Counted from the first letter of the stretch, positions 42,104 through 53,618 are shown. The stretch is DNA of 64,000 nucleotides from Mycolicibacterium gilvum (GCF_900454025.1 NZ_UGQM01000001.1:4588001-4652000); one strand, 5' to 3'. Numbers and translations are program-made. The notes: generated by a model not told the origin, from the letters alone.

Positions 42104-43279
42104 ATGAGGGACGACTTCACCGTCAACCAGAAGCGGGCCCTGGCAGTGCTGACGGTGGTCGCCCTCGGCTTCGGGGCGTACTTCCTGCGCAACTACGTGC
42201 TGCTGATCGCGGTGTCCGCGGTCCTGGCGTATCTGTTCAGCCCGCTGTACCGGCGGTTGCGCACCAGGATGGGTCCGGGCGCTGCCGCGGCCACGACGCT
42301 GTTCGCCGCGATCGCGGTCGTCGCGCTGCCCCTGACCGGCGTGCTGTTCCTGGCTTTCCTGCAGATCAGCGAGATGGTCACCGGCATCGGGCACTGGGTC
42401 GAGCAGACCGACCTGACGGCGCTCGGGCAGCGCCTGCTCGACTCCGCCAACGAACTGCTGGCCCGGGTGCCGTTCGCGGACTTCACGCTGACACCGGAGT
42501 CCGTGCGCGACGCGATCGGCAAGGTCGGTCAGAACCTCGGCGAGCTCGCGCTCGGGTTCGCGCGCGACTCCGTCGGCGGGATCGTCTCCACCGTCACCGG
42601 GGCGATCATCTTCCTGTACGTGTTCCTGGCGCTGCTCACCAACGGCGACAAGGTGCTCGACCTGTTCCGCGACCTGAACCCGTTGGGAGACAACGTCTCC
42701 GACATCTACCTGGCCAAGGTCGGCGCGATGGTGTCGGCGACGGTCAGGGGCCAGTTCATCATCGCCGCCTGTCAGGGAGTCGCGGGTGCGATCTCGGTGT
42801 ACATCGCCGGCATCCACAACGGCTTCTTCATGTTCGTGATCTTCCTGACGGTCCTGTCGTTCATCCCGTTGGGCAGCGGCATCGTCGTGATCCCCCTCGG
42901 CATCGGTATGGCGATCTTCGGCAACCCGGTCGGCGGCATCTTCGTGGTGGTGTTCCACATCATCGCGACGACGAACATCGACAACCTGCTGCGGCCGTTC
43001 CTGGTACCCAGAAGCGCACACCTGCATCCTGCGCTGATGCTGCTGGCTGTCTTCGCGGGCCTGCAGATGTTCGGGTTCATCGGCATCGTGCTCGGCCCGG
43101 TGCTGATGATCGTCGTGGTCACGACGATCAGCGTCTACCGGGTGGTGTACCGGGACGCACCGATGGAGTCGATCACCGGCACCCATTCCGACGACGACCC
43201 CGACCGCGAGATCCCGTGGTGGCGAAGGATTCTGCCCGGGAAGCCGAAACCGAAGCCGGCTAGGTCAGCCGCTCGGTGA
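42104..43279 (+). CDS. AI-2E/PerM family transporter
   Basis: 391 residues with about eight membrane helices, orthologue of Rv1101c. Conserved pieces are the first helix FLRNYVLLIAVSAVLAYLFSPLY, a soluble helical loop (about 90-160), and the paired C-terminal helices with FIPLGSGIVVIPLGIGM and NIDNLLRPFLV. The tail is basic and Pro-rich (GKPKPKPAR). The family exports autoinducer-2 or ions, or couples Na+/H+ exchange in other bacteria; its role in mycobacteria is unknown. It converges with the next gene, overlapping by 20 bp. Confidence 0.9.
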   Translation: MRDDFTVNQKRALAVLTVVALGFGAYFLRNYVLLIAVSAVLAYLFSPLYRRLRTRMGPGAAAATTLFAAIAVVALPLTGVLFLAFLQISEMVTGIGHWVEQTDLTALGQRLLDSANELLARVPFADFTLTPESVRDAIGKVGQNLGELALGFARDSVGGIVSTVTGAIIFLYVFLALLTNGDKVLDLFRDLNPLGDNVSDIYLAKVGAMVSATVRGQFIIAACQGVAGAISVYIAGIHNGFFMFVIFLTVLSFIPLGSGIVVIPLGIGMAIFGNPVGGIFVVVFHIIATTNIDNLLRPFLVPRSAHLHPALMLLAVFAGLQMFGFIGIVLGPVLMIVVVTTISVYRVVYRDAPMESITGTHSDDDPDREIPWWRRILPGKPKPKPARSAAR

Positions 43280-44111
43280 GGAACTCGACGACACGCTTGC
43301 GCGCCTCGTAGGCCGGATGGCCGTCCACCTCGCGCACCTCGAGGGTCAGCACCGAGTGGGCCATCCTGCCGAAGCCGTGCGCATTGCCCTTCTTCGAGTC
43401 GATCTCGATGACCTCGAACGCGTCCCCGAGACGCTTCTTCAGCGTCGCGAAACGTGCCGCCGGCACCAGCGGGTCCTCGCTGAACCGCAGGCCCAGCGCA
43501 CACAGACCTTCCTCGGCGGCACGGCGTTCGACGACCTGCAGTTCGGCCTCCGACAGACCGGGGTCGGCCCGGTGCCTGGCGGTGATCCCCAGCGGCAGCG
43601 AGGGCTGGCTCAGCACCGGCGCCAGCACGCTGTCGTCCACGGCCGCCGCCAACGCGAATCCCCCACTCCAGCACTCCCCGATCACACCCACGCCCCTGCC
43701 CGGTGTGCGTTCGTTCAGGTCGCGGGCCAGCGCGCGCAGGTAGTGGGCGATCGGCCGGTCGGCGTTGGTCGCGAATGCCGCGAACTCCTTTGCCACGCAA
43801 CCGCGCACCATCACCGGCACCGCACCGGGCCGGATCCCCGGAGCGCCGGGGGTTCCGTACAGCGACGGTGCGGCGACCGTGAAACCGTTGTCCACCAGGT
43901 GGTTACCGAGCGCCAGCACCCCTGGGTGCAAGCCGGGCATCTCCGGGATGAGCACCACGCCGGGCCCGTCACCCCTGCGGTAGACGTCGTAGGTGAACCC
44001 GGCCGCGGTGAACGGCGCTGCGGTCCATCCGGTCAGGTCGGCTTCGGGAGCCGCCCCGGCGGCGCCCTCCGATGTGCGAGCCGTCCCCGGTGTGTGTCCG
44101 CTTGCGCTCAT
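43260..44111 (-). CDS. Dienelactone hydrolase family protein
   Basis: 283 residues. The first 30 are Ala/Gly-rich and probably disordered. Core alpha/beta hydrolase: oxyanion loop PEMPGLHPGV, nucleophile Cys in IGECWSGGFAL, Asp in FSEDPLVP and His in AHGFGRMAH. The Cys nucleophile is the dienelactone-hydrolase signature. The enzyme class hydrolyses lactones formed in aromatic degradation, though most actinobacterial members lack a known substrate. The gene is separated by 13 bp from the convergent-side neighbour upstream in the same strand. Confidence 0.87.
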   Translation of the reverse strand: MSASGHTPGTARTSEGAAGAAPEADLTGWTAAPFTAAGFTYDVYRRGDGPGVVLIPEMPGLHPGVLALGNHLVDNGFTVAAPSLYGTPGAPGIRPGAVPVMVRGCVAKEFAAFATNADRPIAHYLRALARDLNERTPGRGVGVIGECWSGGFALAAAVDDSVLAPVLSQPSLPLGITARHRADPGLSEAELQVVERRAAEEGLCALGLRFSEDPLVPAARFATLKKRLGDAFEVIEIDSKKGNAHGFGRMAHSVLTLEVREVDGHPAYEARKRVVEFLTERLT

Positions 44112-44124
44112 GGCGTCTCCCGCG

Positions 44125-44829
44125 TCAGGTGACAGTCAACGGCGGCTGCGTCTGCGTCGCCGCAGCAAGCGTACGGTATTCGTCCGCGCTGCCCGCCCCG
44201 GTCACGGCGAGTTGGGCGGGCCCGGTCGGGCCGCGGACCTCCGCCGTCCACACCGGTTCGTTGGGCTTTCCGTCGCGCTCGCCGCCCTGGTAGACCACCC
44301 ACCGGACCCCGTCGACGTCCTCGACACCGGTCGGCACCATCTCGGAGCTGAACGACGCGACCAGTTTGTCCTCGTCCGCATTGGACTGAGTCAGGCTCAG
44401 GTACATGCCGCTCGGGGTCAGGTAGCCGACGACCGAGGCGACGGCGCGCACCCGCTGCCCGGACACCGGGTCGGTGCGCCCCGCCTCGATCCCCTTGCGG
44501 CTCCCCGAGTTCGACTGCCAGCCCTCGGGCAGCTGCGGCACCCGGATCGGGATCTTCAGCGCGTCGGCGTCGGCCTGCAACCCGGCAGGCGCGTCGTAGT
44601 CGGGGACCGGGCCCGCACCCGGGCCCGTCGGCGCGAACGAGCACATACCCAGCACTCCGGCCAGCACCACACACGCCAGCACCAGCGGCGCCACCGACCA
44701 GAACATGTCGCGGCCGTCCTGCAGCAGACGGGACTTCGCGGGCTTGGCGACCGGGACGGTGTAGCCGGCCGCGGCCTGCTCGGAGGCGTCTCCGGCGCCG
44801 GGGAGGCCCGGATCGGGCGGCATCGTCAT
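44125..44829 (-). CDS. DUF4245 membrane-anchored protein
   Basis: 234 residues, orthologue of Rv1100 by position. A 45-residue cytoplasmic head, one membrane helix ([20 protein letters not shown]) and an extracytoplasmic DUF4245 domain ([13 protein letters not shown]...[16 protein letters not shown]...VWTAEVRGP). No enzymatic motif is present. The ATG at 44829 is preferred to longer frames that run into glpX; another ATG lies two codons on. It diverges from glpX over a 55-bp gap. Confidence 0.82.
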   Translation of the reverse strand: MTMPPDPGLPGAGDASEQAAAGYTVPVAKPAKSRLLQDGRDMFWSVAPLVLACVVLAGVLGMCSFAPTGPGAGPVPDYDAPAGLQADADALKIPIRVPQLPEGWQSNSGSRKGIEAGRTDPVSGQRVRAVASVVGYLTPSGMYLSLTQSNADEDKLVASFSSEMVPTGVEDVDGVRWVVYQGGERDGKPNEPVWTAEVRGPTGPAQLAVTGAGSADEYRTLAAATQTQPPLTVT

Positions 44830-44884
44830 GTCCGCCAGTATCCCAGCTCCCGATTGTGAACCCGCTAATGGGAGAATCTCGGCC

Positions 44885-45913
44885 ATGAGCGCCTCGCGAC
44901 GTGAAGCACCGGACCGCAACCTCGCCCTCGAACTCGTGCGGGTGACCGAGGCAGGCGCCATGGCCGCGGGCCGGTGGGTCGGCCGCGGCGACAAGGAGGG
45001 CGGCGACGGTGCGGCCGTCGACGCGATGCGTGAGCTGGTCAATTCGGTCTCGATGCGCGGCGTCGTGGTGATCGGCGAGGGCGAGAAGGACAACGCGCCG
45101 ATGCTCTACAACGGCGAGGAGGTCGGCAACGGCGACGGGCCCGACTGCGACTTCGCCGTCGACCCCGTCGACGGCACCACGCTGATGAGCAAGGGCATGC
45201 CCAACGCGATCTCGGTGCTCGCCGTCGCCGAGCGTGGCGCGATGTTCGACCCGTCGGCGGTGTTCTACATGAACAAGATCGCCGGCGGCCCCGACGTCGC
45301 CGAGTTCATCGACATCACCTCGCCGATCGCGGCCAACATCCAGCGCATCGCGAAGGTCCGCAAGGCCTCGGTCTCCGACGTCACCGTGTGCATCCTCGAC
45401 CGTCCCCGGCACGCCAAGCTGATGGAGGAGGTCCGGTCCGCGGGCGCCCGGATCCGCCTGATCTCCGACGGCGACGTCGCCGGCGCGATCTCGGCGTGCC
45501 GGCCGGAGTCCGGCACCGACCTGCTGGTCGGCATCGGCGGCACCCCCGAGGGCATCATCGCCGCCGCGGCCATCCGCTGCATGGGCGGCGAGATCCAGGC
45601 CACCCTGGCCCCCACCGACGACGAGGAGCGCCAGCGCGCCCTCGACCGCGGCCACGACCTGGACCGGGTGCTGACCACCAGGGACCTGGTCTCCGGCGAG
45701 AACGTGTTCTTCTGCGCGACCGGCGTCACCGACGGCGACCTGCTCAAGGGCGTCCGGTTCTTCGGCGGCGGCTGCACCACCCAGTCGATCGTGATGCGGT
45801 CGAAGTCCGGCACGGTCCGGATGATCGACGCCTACCACCGCCTGTCGAAGCTCAACGAGTACTCCGCGGTGAACTTCACCGGCGACAAGACCGCCGCCTA
45901 CCCGCTGCCGTAA
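44885..45913 (+). CDS. glpX: Fructose-1,6-bisphosphatase class II
   Basis: 342 residues, orthologue of Rv1099c. Metal-binding motifs [11 protein letters not shown] and DPVDGTT, and the substrate loop [20 protein letters not shown] are intact. It hydrolyses fructose-1,6-bisphosphate in gluconeogenesis, which mycobacteria need when living on lipids. The ATG at 44885 starts at the family N-terminus; an ATG 19 codons upstream is too long. It is followed 33 bp later by fum in the same direction, so an operon of central carbon metabolism is likely. Confidence 0.95.
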   Translation: MSASRREAPDRNLALELVRVTEAGAMAAGRWVGRGDKEGGDGAAVDAMRELVNSVSMRGVVVIGEGEKDNAPMLYNGEEVGNGDGPDCDFAVDPVDGTTLMSKGMPNAISVLAVAERGAMFDPSAVFYMNKIAGGPDVAEFIDITSPIAANIQRIAKVRKASVSDVTVCILDRPRHAKLMEEVRSAGARIRLISDGDVAGAISACRPESGTDLLVGIGGTPEGIIAAAAIRCMGGEIQATLAPTDDEERQRALDRGHDLDRVLTTRDLVSGENVFFCATGVTDGDLLKGVRFFGGGCTTQSIVMRSKSGTVRMIDAYHRLSKLNEYSAVNFTGDKTAAYPLP

Positions 45914-45946
45914 CCCACCCACTCACCTCAGGAAACAGGGAGCCAC

Positions 45947-47356
<1,410 letters not shown>

Positions 47357-47390
47357 GGCTTTTTGGTACCCGGGAGATCTGCCAAACGCC

Positions 47391-47403
47391 TGACGAATCG
47401 TCA
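47391..47403. repeat. Palindrome after fum
   Basis: TGACGAATCGTCA, perfect 5-3-5 palindrome in the 104-bp gap after fum. It could be a short terminator stem or a regulator site for the small gene that follows; no T-run is present. Confidence 0.35.
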
Positions 47404-47460
47404 AGCCGGGCACAAGATTAGGGCAACCCTCCCGTTCCCAGGTATCAAACAGGAGTCGCG

Positions 47461-47673
47461 GTGACCGCTACCCTCGAACCCTCGTCGTCTGCTGCCCTCG
47501 TCACGACGGCCACCAGCCAGCCCGCGCTGCGGACCGGTTTCGTCATGCTCGGACTGGCGTCTCTGATGGATCTGTCGAAGGCGGACCGCGGCGGACGCGC
47601 GGACCGGGTACTCGCGATGTCGGGGGCCGCGGCCGCGGGCTGGTTCCTGGTCGAGGGCCGCAGGCGCCGATAG
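47461..47673 (+). CDS. Small hypothetical membrane-associated protein
   Basis: 70 residues with two weakly hydrophobic stretches (TGFVMLGLASLMDL and VLAMSGAAAAGWFLVEG) and a basic terminus RRRR. GTG at 47461 follows CAGGAGTCGCG, a good ribosome-binding site. It occupies the approximate position of Rv1097c but is shorter, and equivalence is not claimed. Convergent with the deacetylase gene, 4 bp away. Confidence 0.6.
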   Translation: MTATLEPSSSAALVTTATSQPALRTGFVMLGLASLMDLSKADRGGRADRVLAMSGAAAAGWFLVEGRRRR

Positions 47674-47677
47674 CCGC

Positions 47678-48424
47678 TCAGGCCCGCTCGCGGCTGCCGT
47701 AGAGGCTGCCCGGCGTCAGCGGCCCGAGTAGTTGCGACACCGTCACGAGGTGATATCCGCGCGCCCGCAGCGCGGGGACGACGTCGGCCATCGCGTCCAC
47801 CGTCGCGGCAACGGTGTCGTGCAGCAGGACCACCGCCCCCGGCCGCACCTGCGTCAGCACCGCGTCCCGGATGCCGTCCGGGTCGGCGTCGTGGTGCCAG
47901 TCGCGCGGGTTGACGTCCCAGTTGACCGCGGTCAGACCCTGCCGCCCCGCCTCGGCCAGCACGCTGTCGTCGATCGCGCCGAACCCGGTGCGCGCCAACG
48001 GTGTCCGCTGCCCGGTGGCAGAGTCGATGGCCTCGGTCGCCCTGGCGAACTGGGCCGCGACGTCGGGCGGCGCGAGCGTGGTCATGTCGAGGTGCTGCCA
48101 GGTGTGGTTGCCGACCTGCATGCCGGCGTCGGTGATCCGCCGCGTCGCCGCCGGGTCGGCGGCCACCTTCTCCCCGATCACGAAGAACGTGGCTTTCGCG
48201 CCGTGGGCACGCAGGACGTCCAGCAGCCGGTCGGTGTGCGGGCCGGGCCCGTCGTCGAACGTCAGCGCCACGCAGGGCACCGCCGCACAGTCGACGGGGC
48301 CGGCCGCCGCCGTCGGTGCCGCGGTGAACACGGCCATCACCCCCAGCACCACCGCCCCCAGCCGGCGAATCGGGCGCGCTTGACGACGGTGAGCGTCGTC
48401 AAGCGCGCCGGATTCACTTGTCAC
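47678..48424 (-). CDS. Polysaccharide deacetylase (CE4/NodB family)
   Basis: 248 residues, orthologue of Rv1096. An N-terminal signal peptide or anchor ([22 protein letters not shown]) is followed by the CE4 domain. Motif 1 is [10 protein letters not shown] with the catalytic base and metal Asp; motif 2 is HTWQHLDM with both metal His; motif 4 is NWDVNPRDW; motif 5 is VLLHDT. Motif 3, normally RxPY/F, reads RTGFGA, so two prolines are replaced. It probably removes acetyl groups from peptidoglycan or another wall glycan. The GTG start overlaps the phoH2 stop by 4 bp. Confidence 0.87.
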   Translation of the reverse strand: MTSESGALDDAHRRQARPIRRLGAVVLGVMAVFTAAPTAAAGPVDCAAVPCVALTFDDGPGPHTDRLLDVLRAHGAKATFFVIGEKVAADPAATRRITDAGMQVGNHTWQHLDMTTLAPPDVAAQFARATEAIDSATGQRTPLARTGFGAIDDSVLAEAGRQGLTAVNWDVNPRDWHHDADPDGIRDAVLTQVRPGAVVLLHDTVAATVDAMADVVPALRARGYHLVTVSQLLGPLTPGSLYGSRERA

Positions 48425-49734
48425 GGGAGCGCGCCGGGGCTGATCTCCTCCAGCATCTCGGTGACCAGTGCCGCGATCGGCGAACGCTCGCTGCGCAGCA
48501 GCGTGATGTGGGCGAACAGCGGATGCCCCTTGAGCTTCTCGATCACCGCGGCGACACCGTCGTGCCGGCCGACGCGCAGGTTGTCCCGTTGCGCGACATC
48601 GTGGGTCAGCACCACCCGGGATCCGGCACCCAGTCGCGACAGCACGGTGAGCAGCACGTTGCGCTCCAGCGACTGCGCCTCGTCGACGATCACGAACGAG
48701 TCGTGCAGCGACCGGCCCCGGATGTGGGTCAGCGGAAGCACTTCGAGCATCCCGCGGGACAGCACTTCCTCAAGGACCGCCGGGCTGGCCAGACCTTCGA
48801 GGGTGTCGAAGACCGCCTGCGCCCACGGCCCCATCTTCTCGCTCTCGCTGCCCGGCAGGTACCCCAGGTCCTGGCCGCCGACGGCGTAGAGCGGACGGAA
48901 GACCACGACCTTGCGCTGGGTGCGACGCTCCAGCACCGCCTCCAGGCCTGCGCACAATGCGAGCGCGGACTTACCGGTACCGGCCTTGCCGCCGAGGGAC
49001 ACGATGCCCACCGACTCGTCGAGCAGCAGATCGAGTGCGACGCGTTGTTCGGCGGACCTTCCCCGGAGGCCGAACACTTCGCGGTCACCTCGGACCAGCT
49101 GCACCCTCTTGTCGGCGTTCACCCGGCCGAGCGCATGAGAGGTGCTGCCCAACAACCGAACTCCCGTGTGGCAGGGGAGATCGCGGGCCCCCTCGAGGTC
49201 GACCTCGCCGTCGGCGAACAGCGTGTCGATGTCCTCGCTGGGCACCTCGACCTCGGCCATTCCGGTCCACCCCGAGGTGACGACGTCCTGGGCGCGGTAC
49301 TCGTCGGCGAGCAGACCCACCGCACCCGCCTTGACGCGCAGCGGAATGTCCTTGCTGACCAGCGTGACCTGTTTGCCCTCCGCGGCGAGGTTCGCCGCGA
49401 CGGTCAGGATGCGCGCGTCGTTGCTGTCGTTGCGGAAGCCCGCGGGAAGCACCGACGGATCACTGTGGTTGAGCTCGACATGCAGCGTGCCGCCTTCTGT
49501 CCCAACGGGAATCGGTTCGTCGAGGCGTCCGTGCTCCAGACGCAGATCGTCGAAGAGGCGCAGAGATTGCCTGGCGAACCAGCCCAGCTCATGGTGGTGG
49601 CGTTTGGCCTCCAGTTCGCTGATGACGACCAGCGGGACGACCACCTCGTGTTCGGCGAACCGGGTGATGGCCCAGGGATCGGACAGCAACACCGAAGTGT
49701 CGAGCACATAGGTCCGGGTGATCGAATCAGTCAC
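48421..49734 (-). CDS. phoH2: PhoH2: PIN-domain and PhoH ATPase fusion
   Basis: 437 residues, orthologue of Rv1095. An N-terminal PIN ribonuclease domain (about 1-140: [32 protein letters not shown]) is joined to a PhoH ATPase with Walker [14 protein letters not shown] and Walker [11 protein letters not shown]. PhoH2 proteins unwind and cut RNA in an ATP-dependent way and behave as toxins paired with a small PhoAT product. The GTG at 49734, preceded by GAGGAGCGCTAC, gives a length close to the Mtb protein. An ATG at 49764 overlapping the upstream small ORF is the alternative. Confidence 0.92.
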   Translation of the reverse strand: MTDSITRTYVLDTSVLLSDPWAITRFAEHEVVVPLVVISELEAKRHHHELGWFARQSLRLFDDLRLEHGRLDEPIPVGTEGGTLHVELNHSDPSVLPAGFRNDSNDARILTVAANLAAEGKQVTLVSKDIPLRVKAGAVGLLADEYRAQDVVTSGWTGMAEVEVPSEDIDTLFADGEVDLEGARDLPCHTGVRLLGSTSHALGRVNADKRVQLVRGDREVFGLRGRSAEQRVALDLLLDESVGIVSLGGKAGTGKSALALCAGLEAVLERRTQRKVVVFRPLYAVGGQDLGYLPGSESEKMGPWAQAVFDTLEGLASPAVLEEVLSRGMLEVLPLTHIRGRSLHDSFVIVDEAQSLERNVLLTVLSRLGAGSRVVLTHDVAQRDNLRVGRHDGVAAVIEKLKGHPLFAHITLLRSERSPIAALVTEMLEEISPGALP

Positions 49735-49760
49735 GTAGCGCTCCTCGAGGCTGCGCGTGT

Positions 49761-49868
49761 TCATGCGACCCCACACGAACTACTCGGTGGACACACACGC
49801 GGTCTCAGGACCGGGGCCGGCCCTTCCGAATCTGGACCGCCCGGACAGCAGAGCATGTCGCTAGCCAT
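49761..49868 (-). CDS. Small ORF upstream of phoH2, candidate PhoAT
   Basis: 35 codons, [12 protein letters not shown] near the start and ending CGVA. Its TGA overlaps an in-frame phoH2 ATG (ATGA at 49761-49764). PhoH2 genes of mycobacteria are preceded by a small gene, phoAT, encoding the antitoxin-like partner; position and overlap fit, but I cannot confirm the sequence family. It contains four Cys in 35 residues, so a Cys-rich leader peptide is another reading. Confidence 0.4.
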   Translation of the reverse strand: MASDMLCCPGGPDSEGPAPVLRPRVCPPSSSCGVA

Positions 49869-49937
49869 CGGAATCGACGCTACTCCCGGTGCAGTGGTGC
49901 CGCCTCGCAGGCGCGCCGTGTCCGAAAGTCGCGTGCG

Positions 49938-50765
49938 TTAAGAGCTGATGAACTGCTGGAGCGCCGGCTCCTCGGCGAGTCCCCACGCGGTGATGCGGTC
50001 GACGATCACCGTGCGCAGGTGGTCCTGATCGAAGATGCCCGCCTCGGCGACGACGGCGACCTTGTCCTGGTAGGCGTCGATGTCCCCGCCGACGACGCCG
50101 AGCTCGCCGGCGCGGCGCGCGATGGCCTCGACGGTCTCCTCACGGGAGTAGCCCAGACAGTGGCTCACCAGGTTGGCGAAGAACTGCTCGTGGCGTTCCT
50201 CGTCGCGCGCGATGCGCCCGACGAGTGCCTTCAGCACGGGCTCGTCGATCTGCGCTTCGAGGTTGCGGCAGAAGACGGCGTGGGCGCGTTCCCACATCGC
50301 CATGAACGCCAGGGTCTCGATCTGGCTGTAGGTGTCGGCGCGGTAGCCCTTCATCACGTGCTCGACGCGCACGTCCTCGTTGGCGGACGGGTCGATCTCG
50401 CGGGTCACGACGAGGTAGTTGCGCAGCGCGACGGCGTGCAGATGCTCCTCGGCGGTCCAGCGGCCCATCCAGCGGCCCCACTTGTCCTCGAGGATGAAGT
50501 GCTCGACGAGCTCACGGTGGTACCCGGCCAGGTTGTCCTTCGTGATGAGCAGGATCTCCAGCGCGTCGGTGACGGGCTTGGGCAGCGTCACGTCCGACGG
50601 CTCCCAGTCACGACCGCCGAGGAATGCGAAGTTCTCACCCTGGTCGAACGGCACGTAATCGTGGGCGAACCAGAGGTCCTCGGTGTCGAGATGACGCCGG
50701 AGCTCCTGCAGCACGACGGGCTCGAGTTCGAGGGTCAGAGCATTAGCGACAGGTTTCTGTGCCAT
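49938..50765 (-). CDS. desA2: Acyl-ACP desaturase DesA2
   Basis: 275 residues, the length of Mtb DesA2 (Rv1094). Diiron motifs EEHLHA and DEERHEQF are present within the four-helix bundle. DesA2 is thought to desaturate acyl-ACP during mycolic acid synthesis and is soluble. The ATG at 50765 is chosen over an earlier in-frame codon: TACTGT lies six bases before it (leaderless) and the Mtb protein has the same N-terminus. Monocistronic, between phoH2 and glyA. Confidence 0.93.
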   Translation of the reverse strand: MAQKPVANALTLELEPVVLQELRRHLDTEDLWFAHDYVPFDQGENFAFLGGRDWEPSDVTLPKPVTDALEILLITKDNLAGYHRELVEHFILEDKWGRWMGRWTAEEHLHAVALRNYLVVTREIDPSANEDVRVEHVMKGYRADTYSQIETLAFMAMWERAHAVFCRNLEAQIDEPVLKALVGRIARDEERHEQFFANLVSHCLGYSREETVEAIARRAGELGVVGGDIDAYQDKVAVVAEAGIFDQDHLRTVIVDRITAWGLAEEPALQQFISS

Positions 50766-50771
50766 GCGGTT

Positions 50772-50777
50772 ACAGTA
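50772..50777 (-). promoter_or_regulatory. -10 element of desA2
   Basis: Minus-strand TACTGT, six bases, then the ATG at 50765; fits leaderless transcription. Confidence 0.5.
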
Positions 50778-50887
50778 ACCCAATTCTGTGGGAATCGTAA
50801 AATTCTCGGCCCGCGACACACCCGCCGAAATTGCATTCCCTCAGGACACGTGCGAGTGAGGTCCTGCCGGAACGCAACCTCGCGCGA

Positions 50888-52351
50888 TTACAGCGTGAGG
50901 CCCGGGTACAGCGGGTTGGCCTCCAGCAATTCGGACGCCGCCGCGTGCACCCGCTCGGCGACACCGTCGGCGATCGTGTACTTCGCCTTCGACGGCCCGT
51001 TCGGGCCCGCCGCGGGCTGCGTGTTGCTCAGCACCTCGACGACCAACTCGGAGACCCGGTCGAACTCGTCGGCCCCGAAGCCGCGTGTGGTCAACGCCGG
51101 CGAACCGAACCGGATGCCGCTGGTGTACCAGGCGCCGTTGGGGTCGGCCGGGATCGCGTTGCGGTTGGTGACGATGCCCGAGTCCAGCAGCGCGGACTCG
51201 GCCTGCCGGCCGGTCAGACCGAACGACGTCACGTCCAGCAGCACGAGGTGGTTGTCGGTGCCGCCGGTGACCAGTCCGGCGTCGCGCTTGACGAACCCGT
51301 CGGCGAGCGTCTGGGCGTTGTCGGCGACCGCCTGGGCATAGGTGCGGAATTCGGGCTGACGCGCCTCGGCCAGCGCGACGGCCTTGGCCGCCATCACGTG
51401 CGAGAGCGGGCCGCCCAGGACCATCGGGCAACCCTTGTCGACGGCCGGGGCGAACTCCTCGGTGGCGAGCACCAGACCGCCGCGCGGACCGCGCAGCGAC
51501 TTGTGCGTCGTCGTCGTCACCACGTGGGCGTGCGGCACCGGATCCTCGTCGCCGGTGAAGACCTTGCCCGCCACCAGGCCCGCGAAGTGGGCCATGTCGA
51601 CCATCAGCGTCGCGCCGACCTCGTCGGCGATCTCGCGCATCTTCGCGAAGTTCACCCGGCGCGGGTAGGCCGAATAGCCGGCGACCAGCACCAGCGGCTT
51701 GAACTCCCGGGCCGACGCGGCGACGGCGTCGTAGTCGATGAACCCGGTCGTCGGGTCCGTCCCGTACTGGCGCTGATGGAACATCTTGCCGGAGATGTTG
51801 GGCCGGAAACCGTGCGTGAGGTGCCCGCCGGTGTCCAGCGACATGCCGAGCAGACGCTGGTTGCCGAGCTTGGCGCGCAGCTTCTCCCAGTCCGCCTCGG
51901 ACAGGTCGTTGATGTGCTTGGCGCCCATCTCGGCCAGGCCCGGAGCCTCGACCCGGGTGGCCAGGATCGCCCAGTAGGCGACGAGGTTGGCGTCGATGCC
52001 GGAGTGCGGCTGGGCGTACGCATACGGCGCACCGAACAGCTCACGGGCGTGCTCCGCGGCGAGTGCCTCGACGGTGTCGACGTTCTGGCACGCGGCGTAG
52101 AACCGGTGCCCGACGGTGCCCTCGGCGTACTTGTCGGAGAACCACGTGCCCATGGTCAGCAGCACGGCCGGCGACGCGTAATTCTCGCTGGCAATCAGCT
52201 TCAGCGAATCCCGTTGATCGGCAAGCTCTTTGCGAGTCGCCTCGGCGATGCGGGGTTCGACGGTCTCGATGACCCGCAACGCGGCCTGGTAGGCCTCACT
52301 CGCGGTGGCGGCGTACTCGGCGCCCTGACCTGAGGCAGACACGGAAGTCAT
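50888..52351 (-). CDS. glyA: Serine hydroxymethyltransferase, long form
   Basis: 487 residues; usual bacterial GlyA is about 420-430. PLP lysine in [15 protein letters not shown], substrate motifs [10 protein letters not shown] and [10 protein letters not shown]. Two differences from the common form: about 20 extra N-terminal residues, and an insertion of about 35 residues ([20 protein letters not shown] region, about 130-165) just before [13 protein letters not shown]. It converts serine and tetrahydrofolate to glycine and methylene-tetrahydrofolate. The start is fixed by TAGGCT seven bases before the ATG. It occupies the locus of Rv1093. Confidence 0.93.
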   Translation of the reverse strand: MTSVSASGQGAEYAATASEAYQAALRVIETVEPRIAEATRKELADQRDSLKLIASENYASPAVLLTMGTWFSDKYAEGTVGHRFYAACQNVDTVEALAAEHARELFGAPYAYAQPHSGIDANLVAYWAILATRVEAPGLAEMGAKHINDLSEADWEKLRAKLGNQRLLGMSLDTGGHLTHGFRPNISGKMFHQRQYGTDPTTGFIDYDAVAASAREFKPLVLVAGYSAYPRRVNFAKMREIADEVGATLMVDMAHFAGLVAGKVFTGDEDPVPHAHVVTTTTHKSLRGPRGGLVLATEEFAPAVDKGCPMVLGGPLSHVMAAKAVALAEARQPEFRTYAQAVADNAQTLADGFVKRDAGLVTGGTDNHLVLLDVTSFGLTGRQAESALLDSGIVTNRNAIPADPNGAWYTSGIRFGSPALTTRGFGADEFDRVSELVVEVLSNTQPAAGPNGPSKAKYTIADGVAERVHAAASELLEANPLYPGLTL

Positions 52352-52358
52352 GCCGGAA

Positions 52359-52364
52359 AGCCTA
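52359..52364 (-). promoter_or_regulatory. -10 element of glyA
   Basis: Minus-strand TAGGCT with seven bases to the ATG at 52351, in the 18-bp gap after the DUF885 stop. Gives glyA its own leaderless promoter. Confidence 0.5.
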
Positions 52365-52369
52365 TCGGG

Positions 52370-53587
52370 CTAGGCGGTGCGCAGCGACGACGGGATCAGC
52401 GGCTCGTCCAGCAGCGTGCCGAACCGTTCGGTCAGCGTCACGCCGTCCGGGCGGGCATCGAGCCAGCCGCGCAACAGCCGGTATCCCTCGACGTAGGTGC
52501 TGGTGTACGCCCGCCACAACGGGGAAGACAGGAACCGCAGCATCTGCCGGGCCCGCTCGTCGTTGACCAGCAGCCACTGCTTGAGGAACGCGACGACGTC
52601 GTTCACGTCGCGGTGCTCGTCGTGCAGCATGAGAGCGGCATCCTGCCGCACGTCGGCCAGCGCCGCGGTGGCCTCGGAGATCTGCGCTGCCCGTTCGCCG
52701 TCGAACCGCAGACCGAGGTCGGCGTAGATCTCGGACGCCCAGCTCCCCCACTCGGGTCCTACGGCGGCATAGAGCGCCAGGTCCGCGAGCCCCTCGGCCA
52801 TCAGGCACTGCGGGGTGTTGACCAGGAAAATCGTCTGCTCGGCCTGCCCCTTGCCCTCCACGAGGCCTTGTTCCTTGCGGCAGTGCTCGGTGTGGTGTCC
52901 GGGATAGGCCTCGTGGGCGACCAGCCGCGGCAGGTTCGACATCTGCTGCTTGAGATCGGCGTTCACCGCGACCGTCGACTGGTAGTCGCCCTTGTAGTAG
53001 TTGAACCCGGACCACGGTTTGTCGGTGACGACCTCGTAGGTGATCGTCTCGCGGGCCGGCAACGGGAACGTGGCCCGCACCCGGTCGCGCAGGGCGCTGG
53101 AGAACGCGTGGATGGCCTCCTCCAGGCGCTCGGGCGCGATCTCCTCGGAGGCGCGGTAGGCCTGGATCCGTTCGGCCAGCGGCCCGGAGCCGCCGAGCGC
53201 GTCGTCGAGCTTGGCGTGCGCCTCGCGGTAGCGCTCGGGATCGCCCCGACTGATGCGGACGTCGAAGTACGCCTCGACCTCGTCGACGAACCCGACGTCC
53301 TGACCGGCGAACTTGCGGCCGGCGCACGCCAGGGCACGCAGGTGGGATCCGATGAATGCGGCACGCGGCTCGTCCAGTCCGGCGGGCAGCTCGCTCATCA
53401 GGTGCTCGGCCTGACGGGCCAGGTCGGCCGGGTCCGGCTGCGGCTCGTTGTCGACGGCGCGCTTGAGCTCGGGGTCGCCGGTGAACGAATCGACGTAGCC
53501 GTCCTCGATCCTGTCGAAGCGCAGACCGAGCAACAGGTACTCGGTCACGACGGATGCGGGAGCCCCGGAATCGATACCTACGTCCAT
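52370..53587 (-). CDS. DUF885 putative metallopeptidase
   Basis: 405 residues. The family signature HEAYPGHHTEH (zinc-binding HExxxGHH) lies near residue 220, with a downstream Glu candidate in AEGLADLAL. DUF885 proteins resemble collagenase-like and carboxypeptidase-like zinc peptidases, usually cytoplasmic here as no signal peptide is present. The ATG at 53587 avoids overlap with the divergent coaA start; the frame opens 11 codons earlier. glyA follows 18 bp downstream. Confidence 0.85.
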   Translation of the reverse strand: MDVGIDSGAPASVVTEYLLLGLRFDRIEDGYVDSFTGDPELKRAVDNEPQPDPADLARQAEHLMSELPAGLDEPRAAFIGSHLRALACAGRKFAGQDVGFVDEVEAYFDVRISRGDPERYREAHAKLDDALGGSGPLAERIQAYRASEEIAPERLEEAIHAFSSALRDRVRATFPLPARETITYEVVTDKPWSGFNYYKGDYQSTVAVNADLKQQMSNLPRLVAHEAYPGHHTEHCRKEQGLVEGKGQAEQTIFLVNTPQCLMAEGLADLALYAAVGPEWGSWASEIYADLGLRFDGERAAQISEATAALADVRQDAALMLHDEHRDVNDVVAFLKQWLLVNDERARQMLRFLSSPLWRAYTSTYVEGYRLLRGWLDARPDGVTLTERFGTLLDEPLIPSSLRTA

Positions 53588-53618
53588 GCCTTCATAACCT
53601 AACTGCAAGACTGACCCC

